From contig JAJFHZ010000030.1 in assembly GCA_021775355.1 (NCBI GenBank), forward strand, positions 56,365 to 120,364: 64,000 nt of DNA, in the 5' to 3' direction. Both the position numbers and the translations under genes were made by a program. Origin of the DNA: Amylibacter sp. (GTDB taxonomy: Bacteria > Pseudomonadota > Alphaproteobacteria > Rhodobacterales > Rhodobacteraceae). The notes under the pieces were generated by a model. It saw nothing but the letters and a program-made list of their open reading frames with translations, made no database searches and was not told where the DNA came from. This document shows positions 45,035 through 52,897 of the stretch, one piece after another (the stretch's first letter is position 1; every line of letters starts with the position of its first letter).

Positions 45035-45264
45035 AATCAAAGCCCTATCAGAAAGGCTGCGTAACGGTGAAGCACAACAAAATTTAGAACTAACCAGCGT
45101 GACAAAATCATCGGGTTTTCAACAGAAAGGCCCATTCCTGCCGTTCGACTAGGCTTCGATTGATGTGTCGCAGTTTCCCGAAAACCGCCGTTCAACCATC
45201 CTGCAGATTATTGAGCACCTGAATGACGGTAGTGGGGGCAAAGTGACCAACTGCTCAATGTCAA

Positions 45265-45300
45265 TTTGGGCGAAAAGGAGACGTTCGCTGTGAGCGCACC
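45265..45300 (+). repeat. degenerate copy of the dispersed intergenic repeat
   Basis: The segment TTTGGGCGAAAAGG followed by AGACGTTCGCTGTGAGCGC matches the right half of the repeat at 46009-46068 (GGGCGGAAAGC...CGTTCGCTGTGGGCGC). The left CTTGGTAACTA half is not recognisable, so this copy is partial. Confidence 0.5.
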
Positions 45301-45520
45301 GACGACAGCCAGCTGACAAAAAGCAGACTTTCGATTGATAACCGCATTATTAGATTTCATCGACATCGCGGGCCGTAAGTAATCTACCTTTATCGACCTC
45401 CCCGTCTTATAGTTACTTGAAGTGGTGTCTAATTCTGCCGATTTCCAATTTCCCGTGCTATATTTGTGTGACCAAAGCCGATCGGCCTTGGGTTTTTAAA
45501 ATTATAGGTAAGGAAAAAAG

Positions 45521-45808
45521 ATGTTTGCTCGTGTTACCCACTACAAGATGAAGCCCGGTTCAAAGGACGCCACAACTGCGATCATGAATTCGCTGAAAAG
45601 CCAAATCATGGGAATGCCAGGGATGCATAATTTTATCAATGTTGCGAATGAGGATGGCAGTGGCTACATCATCGCAGTGGTTGAGAGTGAAGCTTCTTCG
45701 AATGCTAACGCCTCAAAAGTGGCAGAACTATGGGGCGCATTTTCCGACTATATGGAGGCAGCCCCACAAGCTGTCGGCTATGACGTTGTTGCGAATTGGA
45801 GCAATTAG
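45521..45808 (+). CDS. ABM-like (dimeric alpha/beta barrel) small protein
   Basis: A 95-residue cytosolic protein beginning MFARVTHYKMKPGSKDATTAIM, the first strand and helix of an antibiotic-biosynthesis-monooxygenase/EthD-type ferredoxin-like fold, and continuing with GMPGMHNFINVANEDGSGYIIAVVESE and ALWGAF-like AELWGAFSDYM. AAGGAAAAAA precedes the ATG. Such proteins include haem-degrading and quinone monooxygenases, but no catalytic signature is clear. It stands alone between remnant-rich regions. Confidence 0.7.
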   Translation: MFARVTHYKMKPGSKDATTAIMNSLKSQIMGMPGMHNFINVANEDGSGYIIAVVESEASSNANASKVAELWGAFSDYMEAAPQAVGYDVVANWSN

Positions 45809-46008
45809 ACTGCTACTGTATTAGCGCACTTCATGGCGCAAGCAATAATGTGTCGTGTTGGGGGAACGCCTTGTTGTCCCTCCATCACAAAGGGCAAAGA
45901 ACAAGGGTTTGATGAAAGATCTTCAACTGTCGCTCGAAAGGCGGTATCGAATATCTTGATTAGGCACTCTTTGCTGCTGGTCGCAGCTGTTGGCATGAAG
46001 GTCGGGTT

Positions 46009-46068
46009 AGGGTCGCGAGCTGACTTGGTAACTATGGGCGGAAAGCGGCCGTTCGCTGTGGGCGCGGG
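46009..46068 (+). repeat. dispersed intergenic repeat, copy A
   Basis: AGGGTCGCGAGCTGACTTGG, then TAACTATGGGCGGAAAGC and a TTCGCTG tail. The core CTGACTTGGTAACTATGGG is identical to copy B at 52561-52616 and one or two bases off copy C at 57872-57930. All copies are on the plus strand and between genes. Confidence 0.75.
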
Positions 46069-46296
46069 ATAGTCGCAAGGTTTTCCGAAAGCGGACATTC
46101 AACATGCAACGCGAAGCTGTGTTGGCCATTTCGAATACATAATTGGCTTCTACTATCCGTGCCAAAAATAAACTGCATTAAGCTGGGAAAGCCCCTTGGC
46201 TTTCGAACGTATAGCCATTTAAGTGAGACGCAGAAGCGGCACTAAAGCGCGACAGGTCTAATCACAAATCTGTTATCCATAGGAAAATTTACCCGC

Positions 46297-46325
46297 TTGA
46301 CATCAAAGATGTTTTAATTTTATTT
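46297..46325 (+). promoter_or_regulatory. candidate promoter and dyad of the copper locus
   Basis: TTGACA (46297-46302) is followed 17 bases later by TTATTT (46320-46325). A short dyad, ACATC-AAA-GATGT (46300-46312), overlaps the -35 element and the spacer, where a repressor or activator could bind. Transcription from it would begin close to the ATG at 46333, leaving little or no leader. Confidence 0.45.
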
Positions 46326-46332
46326 CGCATCT

Positions 46333-46725
46333 ATGAGAAAAGCGGGCACCTTAAATCAATTTATAAGAACAATAAGCTTACTTGTCGTTCTTTTTGCCAT
46401 TGCCTTTTCTCTTCCTTCATCAGCCCATGCAAAAATGATGACGCAAAGTGTTTCTCAGCATCAACATGCGCAGGGCAATGATATGGGTGCCGCTCATATC
46501 AAGGTGGATCATGACAATAAGGTTATGGCTTGTGGCATGTCGCATGAAAAATCAGGCGGCGGGCATGACGGAGCGCAATGCTGTTTTAGCATTTGTGGCG
46601 ATGCAGTTTCTTTGGCAACAGGTGCCGCATTCATAGCTGACGAAGTGCATTCACATGACGCTTTGCCCTATTTAATTATGGCGTCAGCCGAACGCACCCA
46701 TCTGATACGCCCACCTAATCTTTAA
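46333..46725 (+). CDS. exported His/Met/Cys-rich protein, first gene of the copper locus
   Basis: A 130-residue protein with a signal peptide (FIRTISLLVVLFAIAFSLPSSAHA, residues 10-33). The mature part is rich in metal ligands: KMMTQSVSQHQHAQGNDMGAAH, MACGMSHEKSGGGHDGAQCCFSICGD and DEVHSHDA. I know of no named family. Its place at the head of a set with TolC-like, multicopper oxidase and cupredoxin genes suggests periplasmic copper binding. The ATG has no clear ribosome site and lies right at the predicted transcription start, so it might be read from a leaderless message. Confidence 0.65.
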   Translation: MRKAGTLNQFIRTISLLVVLFAIAFSLPSSAHAKMMTQSVSQHQHAQGNDMGAAHIKVDHDNKVMACGMSHEKSGGGHDGAQCCFSICGDAVSLATGAAFIADEVHSHDALPYLIMASAERTHLIRPPNL

Positions 46726-46812
46726 GTTTCTGACGACCGCCTGAATGGGCGTTTATTGCTATGCGCTTTTGCGCATGACCAAAAGAAATTAAAGACTTAC
46801 AGGTATTCTACA

Positions 46813-47040
46813 ATGAAAATCTCACTATTTGCAGGGTGTTTCCCTGTTGTGTTGGGGGCATGTGCTGCTACCCCGACACCACTTGCAGATGTTGCCGCAC
46901 TTCAGGCCGCTGCATCATCAAATGCACCCATTGTGCAACCAAACCAACAATCCGTGGTGCAGGGTTATGAGCATCGGTCAGTTACTGACCCGAAACCGTG
47001 GCGTGAACTTAATGATCAGCAAACATCAGGAGAAGGATGA
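46813..47040 (+). CDS. small lipoprotein of the copper locus
   Basis: A 75-residue protein starting MKISLFAGCFPVVLGACAA, a lipoprotein signal with the lipobox LGAC; the cysteine is near residue 17. The mature part is proline- and alanine-rich with no clear metal motif, and ends RELNDQQTSGEG. The start at 46813 begins the signal; an earlier in-frame start at 46756 does not. It overlaps the TolC-like gene by 4 bases (ATGA), so the two are coupled. The role is unknown. Confidence 0.7.
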   Translation: MKISLFAGCFPVVLGACAATPTPLADVAALQAAASSNAPIVQPNQQSVVQGYEHRSVTDPKPWRELNDQQTSGEG

Positions 47041-48476
47041 TGAAAATAATTTCTTCTAAACGATCCCTTCTGATGATCCCTTTTGTGCTGGCAGCTTGTT
47101 CTACAACTGTTGCTGATAAATACACTGCCCCGAACGCCGGGTTCGGTGCGGTTTCCGATGCTGCTAATAAAGCAATCGGCAAAGAAACTGTTTGGGCGCA
47201 ATCCCAACAACAATCGCGAGACTTGTCTAAACGTGTTCATGGATTGGTATACCGCAAAACAATTTCGGCAGAGACAGCCGTACAGGTTGCCCTTTTGAAC
47301 AACAAAGGACTACAGGCTGCTTATGCCGAGGTCGGGATTTCTGCAACAGAGGTTTGGCAGGAAGCATTGCCTGAAAATCCGGTTATATCACTGGGTATTT
47401 TTGGTTTAGGCGCACCGGAGCTGGGTGTATTTCGCAGTATCGAAGGTACATTAGCCACCAATCTTTTGGATGCGAGGACACGCAAACAACGTGTGGCCCT
47501 TGCGGATGTTCAGTTTCAACAAGCCCAGCTTTCGGCTGTGACCGAAACTTTACGCCTAGCGGCCGAAACACGGCAAGCATGGATTATGGCGGTATCTGCT
47601 TTTGAAGCACTGGATAACTTGAAGCAGGTGACACATACGGCTGACGCTTCTTCCAAACTGGCGCAAAATCTGGGCGAAGCAGGTTCTTTGGACAAAGGTG
47701 GTCAGGCGCGTGAACATGCATTTTATGCAGAACTTGCAGGTAAAGCCGCCAAAGCGCGGCTTGAAGCACAGGCTGCTAAGGAACAACTGACACGATTGAT
47801 GGGACTATGGGGCACGGACGTTGATTATTATGTTCCAAACGCTTTACCACGGTTACCTAATTCCATATCCCGCCGCAAATCTATCGAAACCATAGCCTTG
47901 CAAAACCGCTTTGATCTGAAGGTTGCCAAGCTTGGTCTGGAAGCAACTGCCAAAGCGTTCGGCATGACGGATGCGTCACGTTATGTGACTGATCTAGAAT
48001 TGATCGCAGGCTTTGAAACCGAACGTGAAAGTGATGGGGCCGGTGGTGCTGCAAGTGATACTACACCGCAGCTTGAGCTGGAATTTGCTATACCGATCTT
48101 TGACACCGGCCAAGCCCGCTTGCGCAAAGCAGAGCTATCATATCTGCGTGCCGCCAATGTTTTGGCGGAAATGGCTGTGGGTGTGCGTTCAGAAGCACGC
48201 GGGGCAGAGGCCGCTTATCATGGCAGTTACGAGATTGCCCGCCACTACCGCGATACGGTTGTACCTTTACGCAAAGTCGTGGAAGAAGCCGCCCTTCTTA
48301 GCAACAACGGTATGATCACAAACACGTTTGAGCTGTTGGACGACACACGCGAAACGCTGGACGCTTCCCTTGAAGCAGGTGACGCAAAGCGTGATTTCTG
48401 GCTGGCTAAGGCCAATTTGACCGCAGCAATTTACGGTGGGGCCACATCCCTGAACCGTAGTGATGACGCTGAATAA
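47037..48476 (+). CDS. TolC-family outer-membrane protein
   Basis: A 479-residue protein with a lipoprotein-like N-terminus (LLMIPFVLAACSTT) and two TolC repeats. Each repeat has long helices, for example ETAVQVALLNNKGLQAAYAEVG, LADVQFQQAQLSAVTETLRLAAETRQAWI and ANVLAEMAVGVRSEARGAEAAY. It would form the outer-membrane channel of an export system, but no membrane-fusion or RND pump gene is nearby. Neighbours point to copper handling, as for CusC, or simply an exit path for copper from the periplasm; this is inferred. Confidence 0.85.
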   Translation: MMKIISSKRSLLMIPFVLAACSTTVADKYTAPNAGFGAVSDAANKAIGKETVWAQSQQQSRDLSKRVHGLVYRKTISAETAVQVALLNNKGLQAAYAEVGISATEVWQEALPENPVISLGIFGLGAPELGVFRSIEGTLATNLLDARTRKQRVALADVQFQQAQLSAVTETLRLAAETRQAWIMAVSAFEALDNLKQVTHTADASSKLAQNLGEAGSLDKGGQAREHAFYAELAGKAAKARLEAQAAKEQLTRLMGLWGTDVDYYVPNALPRLPNSISRRKSIETIALQNRFDLKVAKLGLEATAKAFGMTDASRYVTDLELIAGFETERESDGAGGAASDTTPQLELEFAIPIFDTGQARLRKAELSYLRAANVLAEMAVGVRSEARGAEAAYHGSYEIARHYRDTVVPLRKVVEEAALLSNNGMITNTFELLDDTRETLDASLEAGDAKRDFWLAKANLTAAIYGGATSLNRSDDAE

Positions 48477-48521
48477 CGCTGGCTTTCCAAGCCGCGACAA
48501 GCATTTGAAAGGAATGAAGAT

Positions 48522-49883
48522 ATGATAAACAGACGCCAATTACTCGGAGCAGGTGCAACTGCGGGGGCAACATTGGTTGCCGCCAACGCTTGGGGACAGA
48601 CATCCAACATGGGTCTGCCGGAAGCGGCCTTAATGGAAAGTGCTTCAACCCAAGGCCCGTTACATCCGCCAACGGGGCCAGATTATCAGCCTGTGGTCAC
48701 ATTGAACGGCTGGACTTTGCCGTTTCGGATGAACAACGGGGTGAAAGAGTTCCATCTTGTGGCTGAACCAGTGGAACGCGAACTGGCAGAAGGTATGACC
48801 GCCTATCTGTGGGGCTATAACGGTCAATCTACCGGGCCCACGATTGAGGCAGTGGAAGGGGATCGCGTTCGGATATTTGTTACTAACAAACTGCCCGAAC
48901 ACACAACTGTGCATTGGCACGGATTGATCCTGCCTTCTGGTATGGATGGTGTGGGTGGCCTTAGCCATCCCGGCATTCCCCCCGGAAAGACCTTTGTCTA
49001 CGAGTTTGATCTGACCAAAAGCGGTACGTTTATGTATCACCCGCACGCCGATGAAATGGTTCAAATGGCCATGGGAATGATGGGGATGTTTATCGTGCAT
49101 CCCAAAGATCCCACATTTATGCCTGTTGACCGTGATTTCGTTTTTATCATGAGTGCCTTTGACATTGATCCCGGCACCTATGTGCCGCGCATCATGACTA
49201 TGACAGACTTTAATCTGTGGACATGGAACAGCCGCATTTTCCCCGATATTGATCCGCTTGTGGTCAATCACAATGACCGGGTGCGGGTGCGGGTTGGTAA
49301 TTTGACCATGACTAACCACCCGATCCATATGCACGGTTATGACTTTGAAGTAACCTGCACAGATGGTGGCTGGGTACCGCCTGCCGCGCGTTGGCCGGAA
49401 GTTACCGTTGATATCCCTGTCGGCGGCATGCGCGCCTATGAGTTTGACGCGGTTCATCTGGGTGATTGGGCGATCCATTGCCACAAATCACACCACACAA
49501 TGAATGCAATGGGCCATGATGTGCCAACCTTTATAGGCACAGATCAACGTAGCTTGACCCAAAAAATTCGTAAATTTCAGCCAGAGTTTATGGCAATGGG
49601 CTCAGCCGGCATGGCCGATATGGGTGTGATGGAAATGGAATTGCCTGACAACACCATTCCGATGATGACGGGATGGGGGCCATATGGGCCAATAGAAATG
49701 GGCGGTATGTTCTCGGTCGTTAAAGTCCGCGAAGGTATTTCAGCCGATGATTATTCAGACCCCGGCTGGTACGAAAATCCACCCGGCACCCAAGCCTATG
49801 AATGGACAGGTAAGCTGCCTGAACATGCGCAGGCAAATGACGCAAAAACACAAATTACCCCAAAGCCAAAATCAAACGGCTAA
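48522..49883 (+). CDS. copA: multicopper oxidase (CopA-like, Tat-exported)
   Basis: A 453-residue periplasmic oxidase. The N-terminus MINRRQLLGAGATAGATLVAA is a twin-arginine signal. Copper-site motifs are HWHGL at 131-135, HPHADEMVQM from 173, HPIHMHGYDF from 266 and HCHKSHHTMNAMGH from 319, the last with the type 1 cysteine, histidine and methionine. Methionine-rich stretches (MAMGMMGMF; GSAGMADMGVMEME) suggest Cu(I) binding. It probably oxidises Cu(I) to Cu(II). It lies 45 bases after the TolC-like gene and 40 bases before the cupredoxin gene. The symbol follows the family and is tentative. Confidence 0.9.
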   Translation: MINRRQLLGAGATAGATLVAANAWGQTSNMGLPEAALMESASTQGPLHPPTGPDYQPVVTLNGWTLPFRMNNGVKEFHLVAEPVERELAEGMTAYLWGYNGQSTGPTIEAVEGDRVRIFVTNKLPEHTTVHWHGLILPSGMDGVGGLSHPGIPPGKTFVYEFDLTKSGTFMYHPHADEMVQMAMGMMGMFIVHPKDPTFMPVDRDFVFIMSAFDIDPGTYVPRIMTMTDFNLWTWNSRIFPDIDPLVVNHNDRVRVRVGNLTMTNHPIHMHGYDFEVTCTDGGWVPPAARWPEVTVDIPVGGMRAYEFDAVHLGDWAIHCHKSHHTMNAMGHDVPTFIGTDQRSLTQKIRKFQPEFMAMGSAGMADMGVMEMELPDNTIPMMTGWGPYGPIEMGGMFSVVKVREGISADDYSDPGWYENPPGTQAYEWTGKLPEHAQANDAKTQITPKPKSNG

Positions 49884-49923
49884 CAACAATAAACCTACTA
49901 TCAAACCTATCGAAGGAAACACT

Positions 49924-50703
49924 ATGAATACGAAGATTTTAACAACGACATTTCTGATTGCACTTTCAGGCCCGGTTTTCGCCAGTGGCTTACATACAGG
50001 CGGGCATGCCGTGACACATACAGATGATGAAACACATGCAAGCGGCCATGCTCATGGCCAGGGCCATGCAGATAATATGCATGACGAATTAGCAGTTGGC
50101 ATGCCAGGAAGTATTGATAACGTAACTCGCACTGTCGAAATCATAATGAAAGAAACCGATGACGGCGACATGATTTTTGAACCAGCAGCACTTGATATTA
50201 AAGAAGGCGAAACCATCCGGTTTGAGATTAAAAATACTGGTGAATTAGATCATGAATTCGTGCTCGATGATGTCGCGGCTATTATGGAACATAAAGCGGT
50301 GATGGATAAATTCCCAGAGATGGAACATGATGATCCAAATTCTGCACGTCTGGCACCCGGTGAAGAAGGTGAAGTAATATGGTCTTTTACTAATACGGGC
50401 TCATTTGAATTCGCGTGCTTAATACCGGGCCATTACGAATCTGGCATGCGTGGCGATGTTGTTGTTGAGGCGGTAGGTAGTGCTGATATTGAATATACCA
50501 AAGGTACTGTTAAAAAGGTCAACATCAAGTCTGGTAAAGTAACAATCATTCATGAAGAGCTAACCAATCTTGGAATGCCTGCAATGACAATGGTATTCCG
50601 CGTGGCCGAGGCTGACATGCTTGAAAAAATGAATGCAGGCGATGAAATCCAGTTTATCGCAGATCGTGTTAAAGGTAAGTTGACGGTTATACAGATGAAA
50701 TAA
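49924..50703 (+). CDS. cupredoxin-CusF fusion, periplasmic copper-binding protein
   Basis: A 259-residue exported protein. The signal peptide is at 1-21, followed by a histidine-rich linker (HTGGHAVTHTDDETHASGHA) at 24-43. A plastocyanin-like domain spans about 65-185; its type 1 ligands are H110, C165, H170 and M175. A CusF-like domain spans about 188-259 with H210 and GMPAMTMVF at 217-225, the Cu(I)-binding methionine pattern. Joining both folds in one chain is unusual; they are normally separate proteins. ATG 49924 follows GAAGGAAAC. A terminator follows the gene. Confidence 0.85.
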   Translation: MNTKILTTTFLIALSGPVFASGLHTGGHAVTHTDDETHASGHAHGQGHADNMHDELAVGMPGSIDNVTRTVEIIMKETDDGDMIFEPAALDIKEGETIRFEIKNTGELDHEFVLDDVAAIMEHKAVMDKFPEMEHDDPNSARLAPGEEGEVIWSFTNTGSFEFACLIPGHYESGMRGDVVVEAVGSADIEYTKGTVKKVNIKSGKVTIIHEELTNLGMPAMTMVFRVAEADMLEKMNAGDEIQFIADRVKGKLTVIQMK

Positions 50704-50713
50704 ACCGGTTATC

Positions 50714-50757
50714 AATTCCACCTGTCTGGCTTGGGCTGGGTAGGTGGAATTTATTCT
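50714..50757 (+). terminator. terminator of the copper locus
   Basis: AATTCCACCT (50714-50723) pairs perfectly with AGGTGGAATT (50742-50751) across an 18-base GC-rich loop and is followed by a T-rich tail. It closes the transcript after the cupredoxin-CusF gene. Confidence 0.8.
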
Positions 50758-50883
50758 ATAATTTATTGGAATGGAGCTAAACCCTCCCATAGCCGCTAAG
50801 TCGGGTTTTACCTATTGTCTTTAAATGATGGGTGGTTTTATGTTCCATAACTGTCGGTTACCATATGAAACTTGCCATGGCTT

Positions 50884-51000
50884 GGCATTGTCAGATTAAA
50901 CAAAGTTTGTTCTTTTGCTTGTAAAATAACCAAAAACCTTTTTCAAAAACAGCCCAAATCCGCAGTTCATCGTAGCAAATCAACTTAATCTGACAATGCC
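50884..51000. mobile_element. MITE-like element with 16-bp perfect inverted ends
   Basis: GGCATTGTCAGATTAA (50884-50899) is mirrored exactly by TTAATCTGACAATGCC (50985-51000), enclosing 85 bases without coding potential. CTT lies immediately outside each end and could be a 3-bp target duplication. The architecture is that of a non-autonomous miniature element derived from an IS; the parent IS is not in the window. Confidence 0.65.
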
Positions 51001-51215
51001 CTTTGCTGCCTTCCAATGTGTGGTCGTTATCGGAATAGACGGGAAATAGATGCACAGGGACTCGAGGTCCAATGCGGTCGTTAGCGAGTGTGCTACTGGT
51101 TGCGCCTATGCGATAGGTCCGCTCGGTTGAATGCTAGTTACAGACTAAGCGCGGCCTTTCCCCCGTCATGGTTAGCTTGTATAGTTCTTAGATAACGAGT
51201 TACAAATTCATAGAA

Positions 51216-52235
51216 ATGGTGATGAATATGTCAGAAACCTCAGGTTCGTTAAAGCAATCAAAATGCCCGTCCTGCCAGGTAGTATTGAATTCGGATGCGA
51301 AATTCTGTCATGCATGCGGTGTATCGGTTGAAGGATCGGGCCAGGCGAAGAATACACGCTGGAAAACAACCGCACTGGTTGCGGCCATGGCCGTGGCCGT
51401 AGGTGGCTCAGTTCTTCTGCTCGGTAACTTTGTTACGCAACGAGAGAACGTCTCACCTAGTTCGACAAATTCGGCTGCCGGAAATTTCCCGAAACAAACT
51501 GACCAACCTGTCGATCTTTCGACCATGTCCCCCCGTGAAGCGGCGGACCGTTTGTTCAATCGTGTAATGGCGTCTGATGAAAGCGGTGATGTTGCTCAGG
51601 CGATACAATTTGCGCCGATGGCCCTTGAGGCATACAGGCTAGCAAATCCGATAGATGCTGACGCCCAATATCATGTGGGATTAATCAGTCTGGTACTTGG
51701 AAATTTCGAGGATGTTCAAAAGCAGATTGATGGCCTCAAGCAATTCTCGGCCAATCATCTGTTGGCGATGGCTCTGGAATTCAAAATGGCAAAACGCATT
51801 GGCGACGAAAAATCTGCTTCGGCTATTCTTCCGCTTTTTTCAGCCGCATATGAAACTGAATTGGGAAAGGGCCGACCGGAGTATGAAGCACATCGAGTTA
51901 CAATCGATAAACTCCGCGCATCTTCCAGTGTAAATTTGGCCCAGAAAGCGCCCGCGCAGGCAGCATTGTCCGGAGCAGGGCTTTTTAAATCGAATTGCAT
52001 GCGCTGCCATGGCGTGAACGGCGCAGGATCCGACATAGGGCCACCATTGATTAATAAAATCTATGAGCCAAGCCATCATGCGGATGGAGCGTTTTTTCGC
52101 GCGGTTCGTCTGGGCGTTAAAAGCCATCATTGGCCATTTGGCGATATGCCACCAGTTCCAAGCGTCACAGATGAGCAAGTTACCCAGATCGTTCAATATA
52201 TTAGAAAGCTACAGGTGGAAAACGGGATATACTAG
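51216..52235 (+). CDS. zinc-ribbon / membrane-anchored cytochrome c protein
   Basis: A 339-residue protein of unusual build. Residues 17-34 form a zinc ribbon (CPSC...CHAC), 51-71 a single membrane helix, about 105-235 a helical TPR-like region (HVGLISLVLGNFEDVQKQIDGL), and 250-335 a class I cytochrome c domain with haem motif CMRCH at 261-265 and the methionine ligand in WPFGDMPPVP at 311. With the ribbon in the cytoplasm the haem faces the periplasm. It lies 512 bases after the copper locus and may feed electrons from the multicopper oxidase, which is inference. The start may also be ATG 51222 or 51228. Confidence 0.75.
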   Translation: MVMNMSETSGSLKQSKCPSCQVVLNSDAKFCHACGVSVEGSGQAKNTRWKTTALVAAMAVAVGGSVLLLGNFVTQRENVSPSSTNSAAGNFPKQTDQPVDLSTMSPREAADRLFNRVMASDESGDVAQAIQFAPMALEAYRLANPIDADAQYHVGLISLVLGNFEDVQKQIDGLKQFSANHLLAMALEFKMAKRIGDEKSASAILPLFSAAYETELGKGRPEYEAHRVTIDKLRASSSVNLAQKAPAQAALSGAGLFKSNCMRCHGVNGAGSDIGPPLINKIYEPSHHADGAFFRAVRLGVKSHHWPFGDMPPVPSVTDEQVTQIVQYIRKLQVENGIY

Positions 52236-52560
52236 TCGGCTATGAGCTTTTGCCAGGCGGTCTGCTCTTCAAAAACCAACCTGAGCCCGCTCCTGCAATG
52301 GATAACCTTTCCGTTTATTTTAATCTGGTTCGCACCGGATCACCGCAGCTACACTGCAAAAGAAGACACTCATTGATGATGAATAGGCCTGGGCAAATTA
52401 CCTATTCTTCCCGTGTCGCACACTGGACAATCCAACAAGTTTTATATGGTCGCTTTGTCCGCATCGCTTTCGTTAATCTTCAAAGTTTGCGCACTTTGCA
52501 CGAACGGCGGCTTTGGAGAAAGCACACCGCATCTGTGATAAGCACCATGAACGGCAGCTA

Positions 52561-52616
52561 AGGGCCGGAAGCTGACTTGGTAACTATGGGCGGAAAGCAG
52601 AAGTTCGCTGCAGTTG
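52561..52616 (+). repeat. dispersed intergenic repeat, copy B
   Basis: AGGGCCGGAAGCTGACTTGG, then TAACTATGGGCGGAAAGC and AGAAGTTCGCTG. It shares its left half (AGGGCCGGAAGC) with copy C and its core with copy A. Confidence 0.75.
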
Positions 52617-52801
52617 CTAGGCAATGTGTTAGTTCTTAAAAGCCGACCTTCAGGGTTTTTGTTGGACAGGTTGCGAGTTTTGGCATTTTTGTTTGGGGTG
52701 GAACTACCGTTTATTTCAGGCTTCTCCTATAAACATGAAATGCTAAGATCAAAATTTGAATGCAAGTTTCATAAAATATACAGCATTTGCGCTTCATCAA
52801 A

Positions 52802-52834
52802 ATGTTACCTGTTTGAAAAGTAACTGTCACAAAC
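52802..52834 (+). promoter_or_regulatory. Pho-box-like repeat upstream of pstS
   Basis: ATGTTAC (52802-52808) and CTGTCAC (52824-52830) lie exactly 22 bases apart, two 11-bp units, with a weak middle unit. PhoB boxes consist of 11-bp direct repeats of CTGTCAC-type units. The sequence lies about 70 bases before the pstS start. Confidence 0.5.
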
Positions 52835-52897
52835 ACGGCCTAAGTCTTGCGCATCCGAAAGGAATCGGATCGTTTTAACAAATCAGAGGTCGAACAT

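Larger units (their letters stand above)
44783..45520 (+). other. gene-free stretch with transposase and repeat remnants
   Basis: No intact gene lies in these 738 bases. They include a short IS1182-type transposase remnant (44924-45034) and one degenerate copy of the dispersed GGGCGAAA...TTCGCTG repeat near 45265-45300. The rest shows no recognisable coding or structural signal. The region looks like decayed mobile DNA at the downstream flank of the terminase cassette. Confidence 0.6.
45809..46332 (+). other. gene-free stretch ahead of the copper locus
   Basis: These 524 bases contain the dispersed repeat at 46009-46068 and, near the end, a candidate promoter for the copper locus. Short open frames on both strands (for example 45833-46072 and 45805-46098) have no ribosome site or family match and run through the repeat. 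Nothing else is recognised. Confidence 0.6.
50704..51215 (+). other. gene-free stretch with terminator and MITE-like element
   Basis: No gene lies in these 512 bases. They hold the terminator of the copper locus (50714-50757) and a MITE-like element with 16-bp inverted ends (50884-51000). The remaining 215 bases before the cytochrome gene hold no evident structure beyond its upstream region. Confidence 0.6.
52236..52897 (+). other. gene-free stretch before pstS
   Basis: Nothing convincing is encoded in these 662 bases; a plus-strand open frame at 52250-52561 lacks a ribosome site and family features. The segment holds dispersed repeat copy B (52561-52616) and a Pho-box-like repeat (52802-52834) near the pstS promoter. 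The rest has no recognised feature. Confidence 0.6.

Noticed and set aside
40455..45520. Attachment sites or tRNA flanking the phage-like cassette
   Set aside because: No tRNA-like structure or matching direct repeats could be found at the two edges by eye.
45833..46072. Plus-strand 79-codon frame (and its minus-strand counterpart 45805-46098)
   Set aside because: No ribosome site, and both run through the dispersed repeat; similar frames arise wherever the repeat occurs.
52250..52561. Plus-strand 103-codon frame after the cytochrome gene
   Set aside because: Composition and residue use are not protein-like and it ends at a repeat copy.
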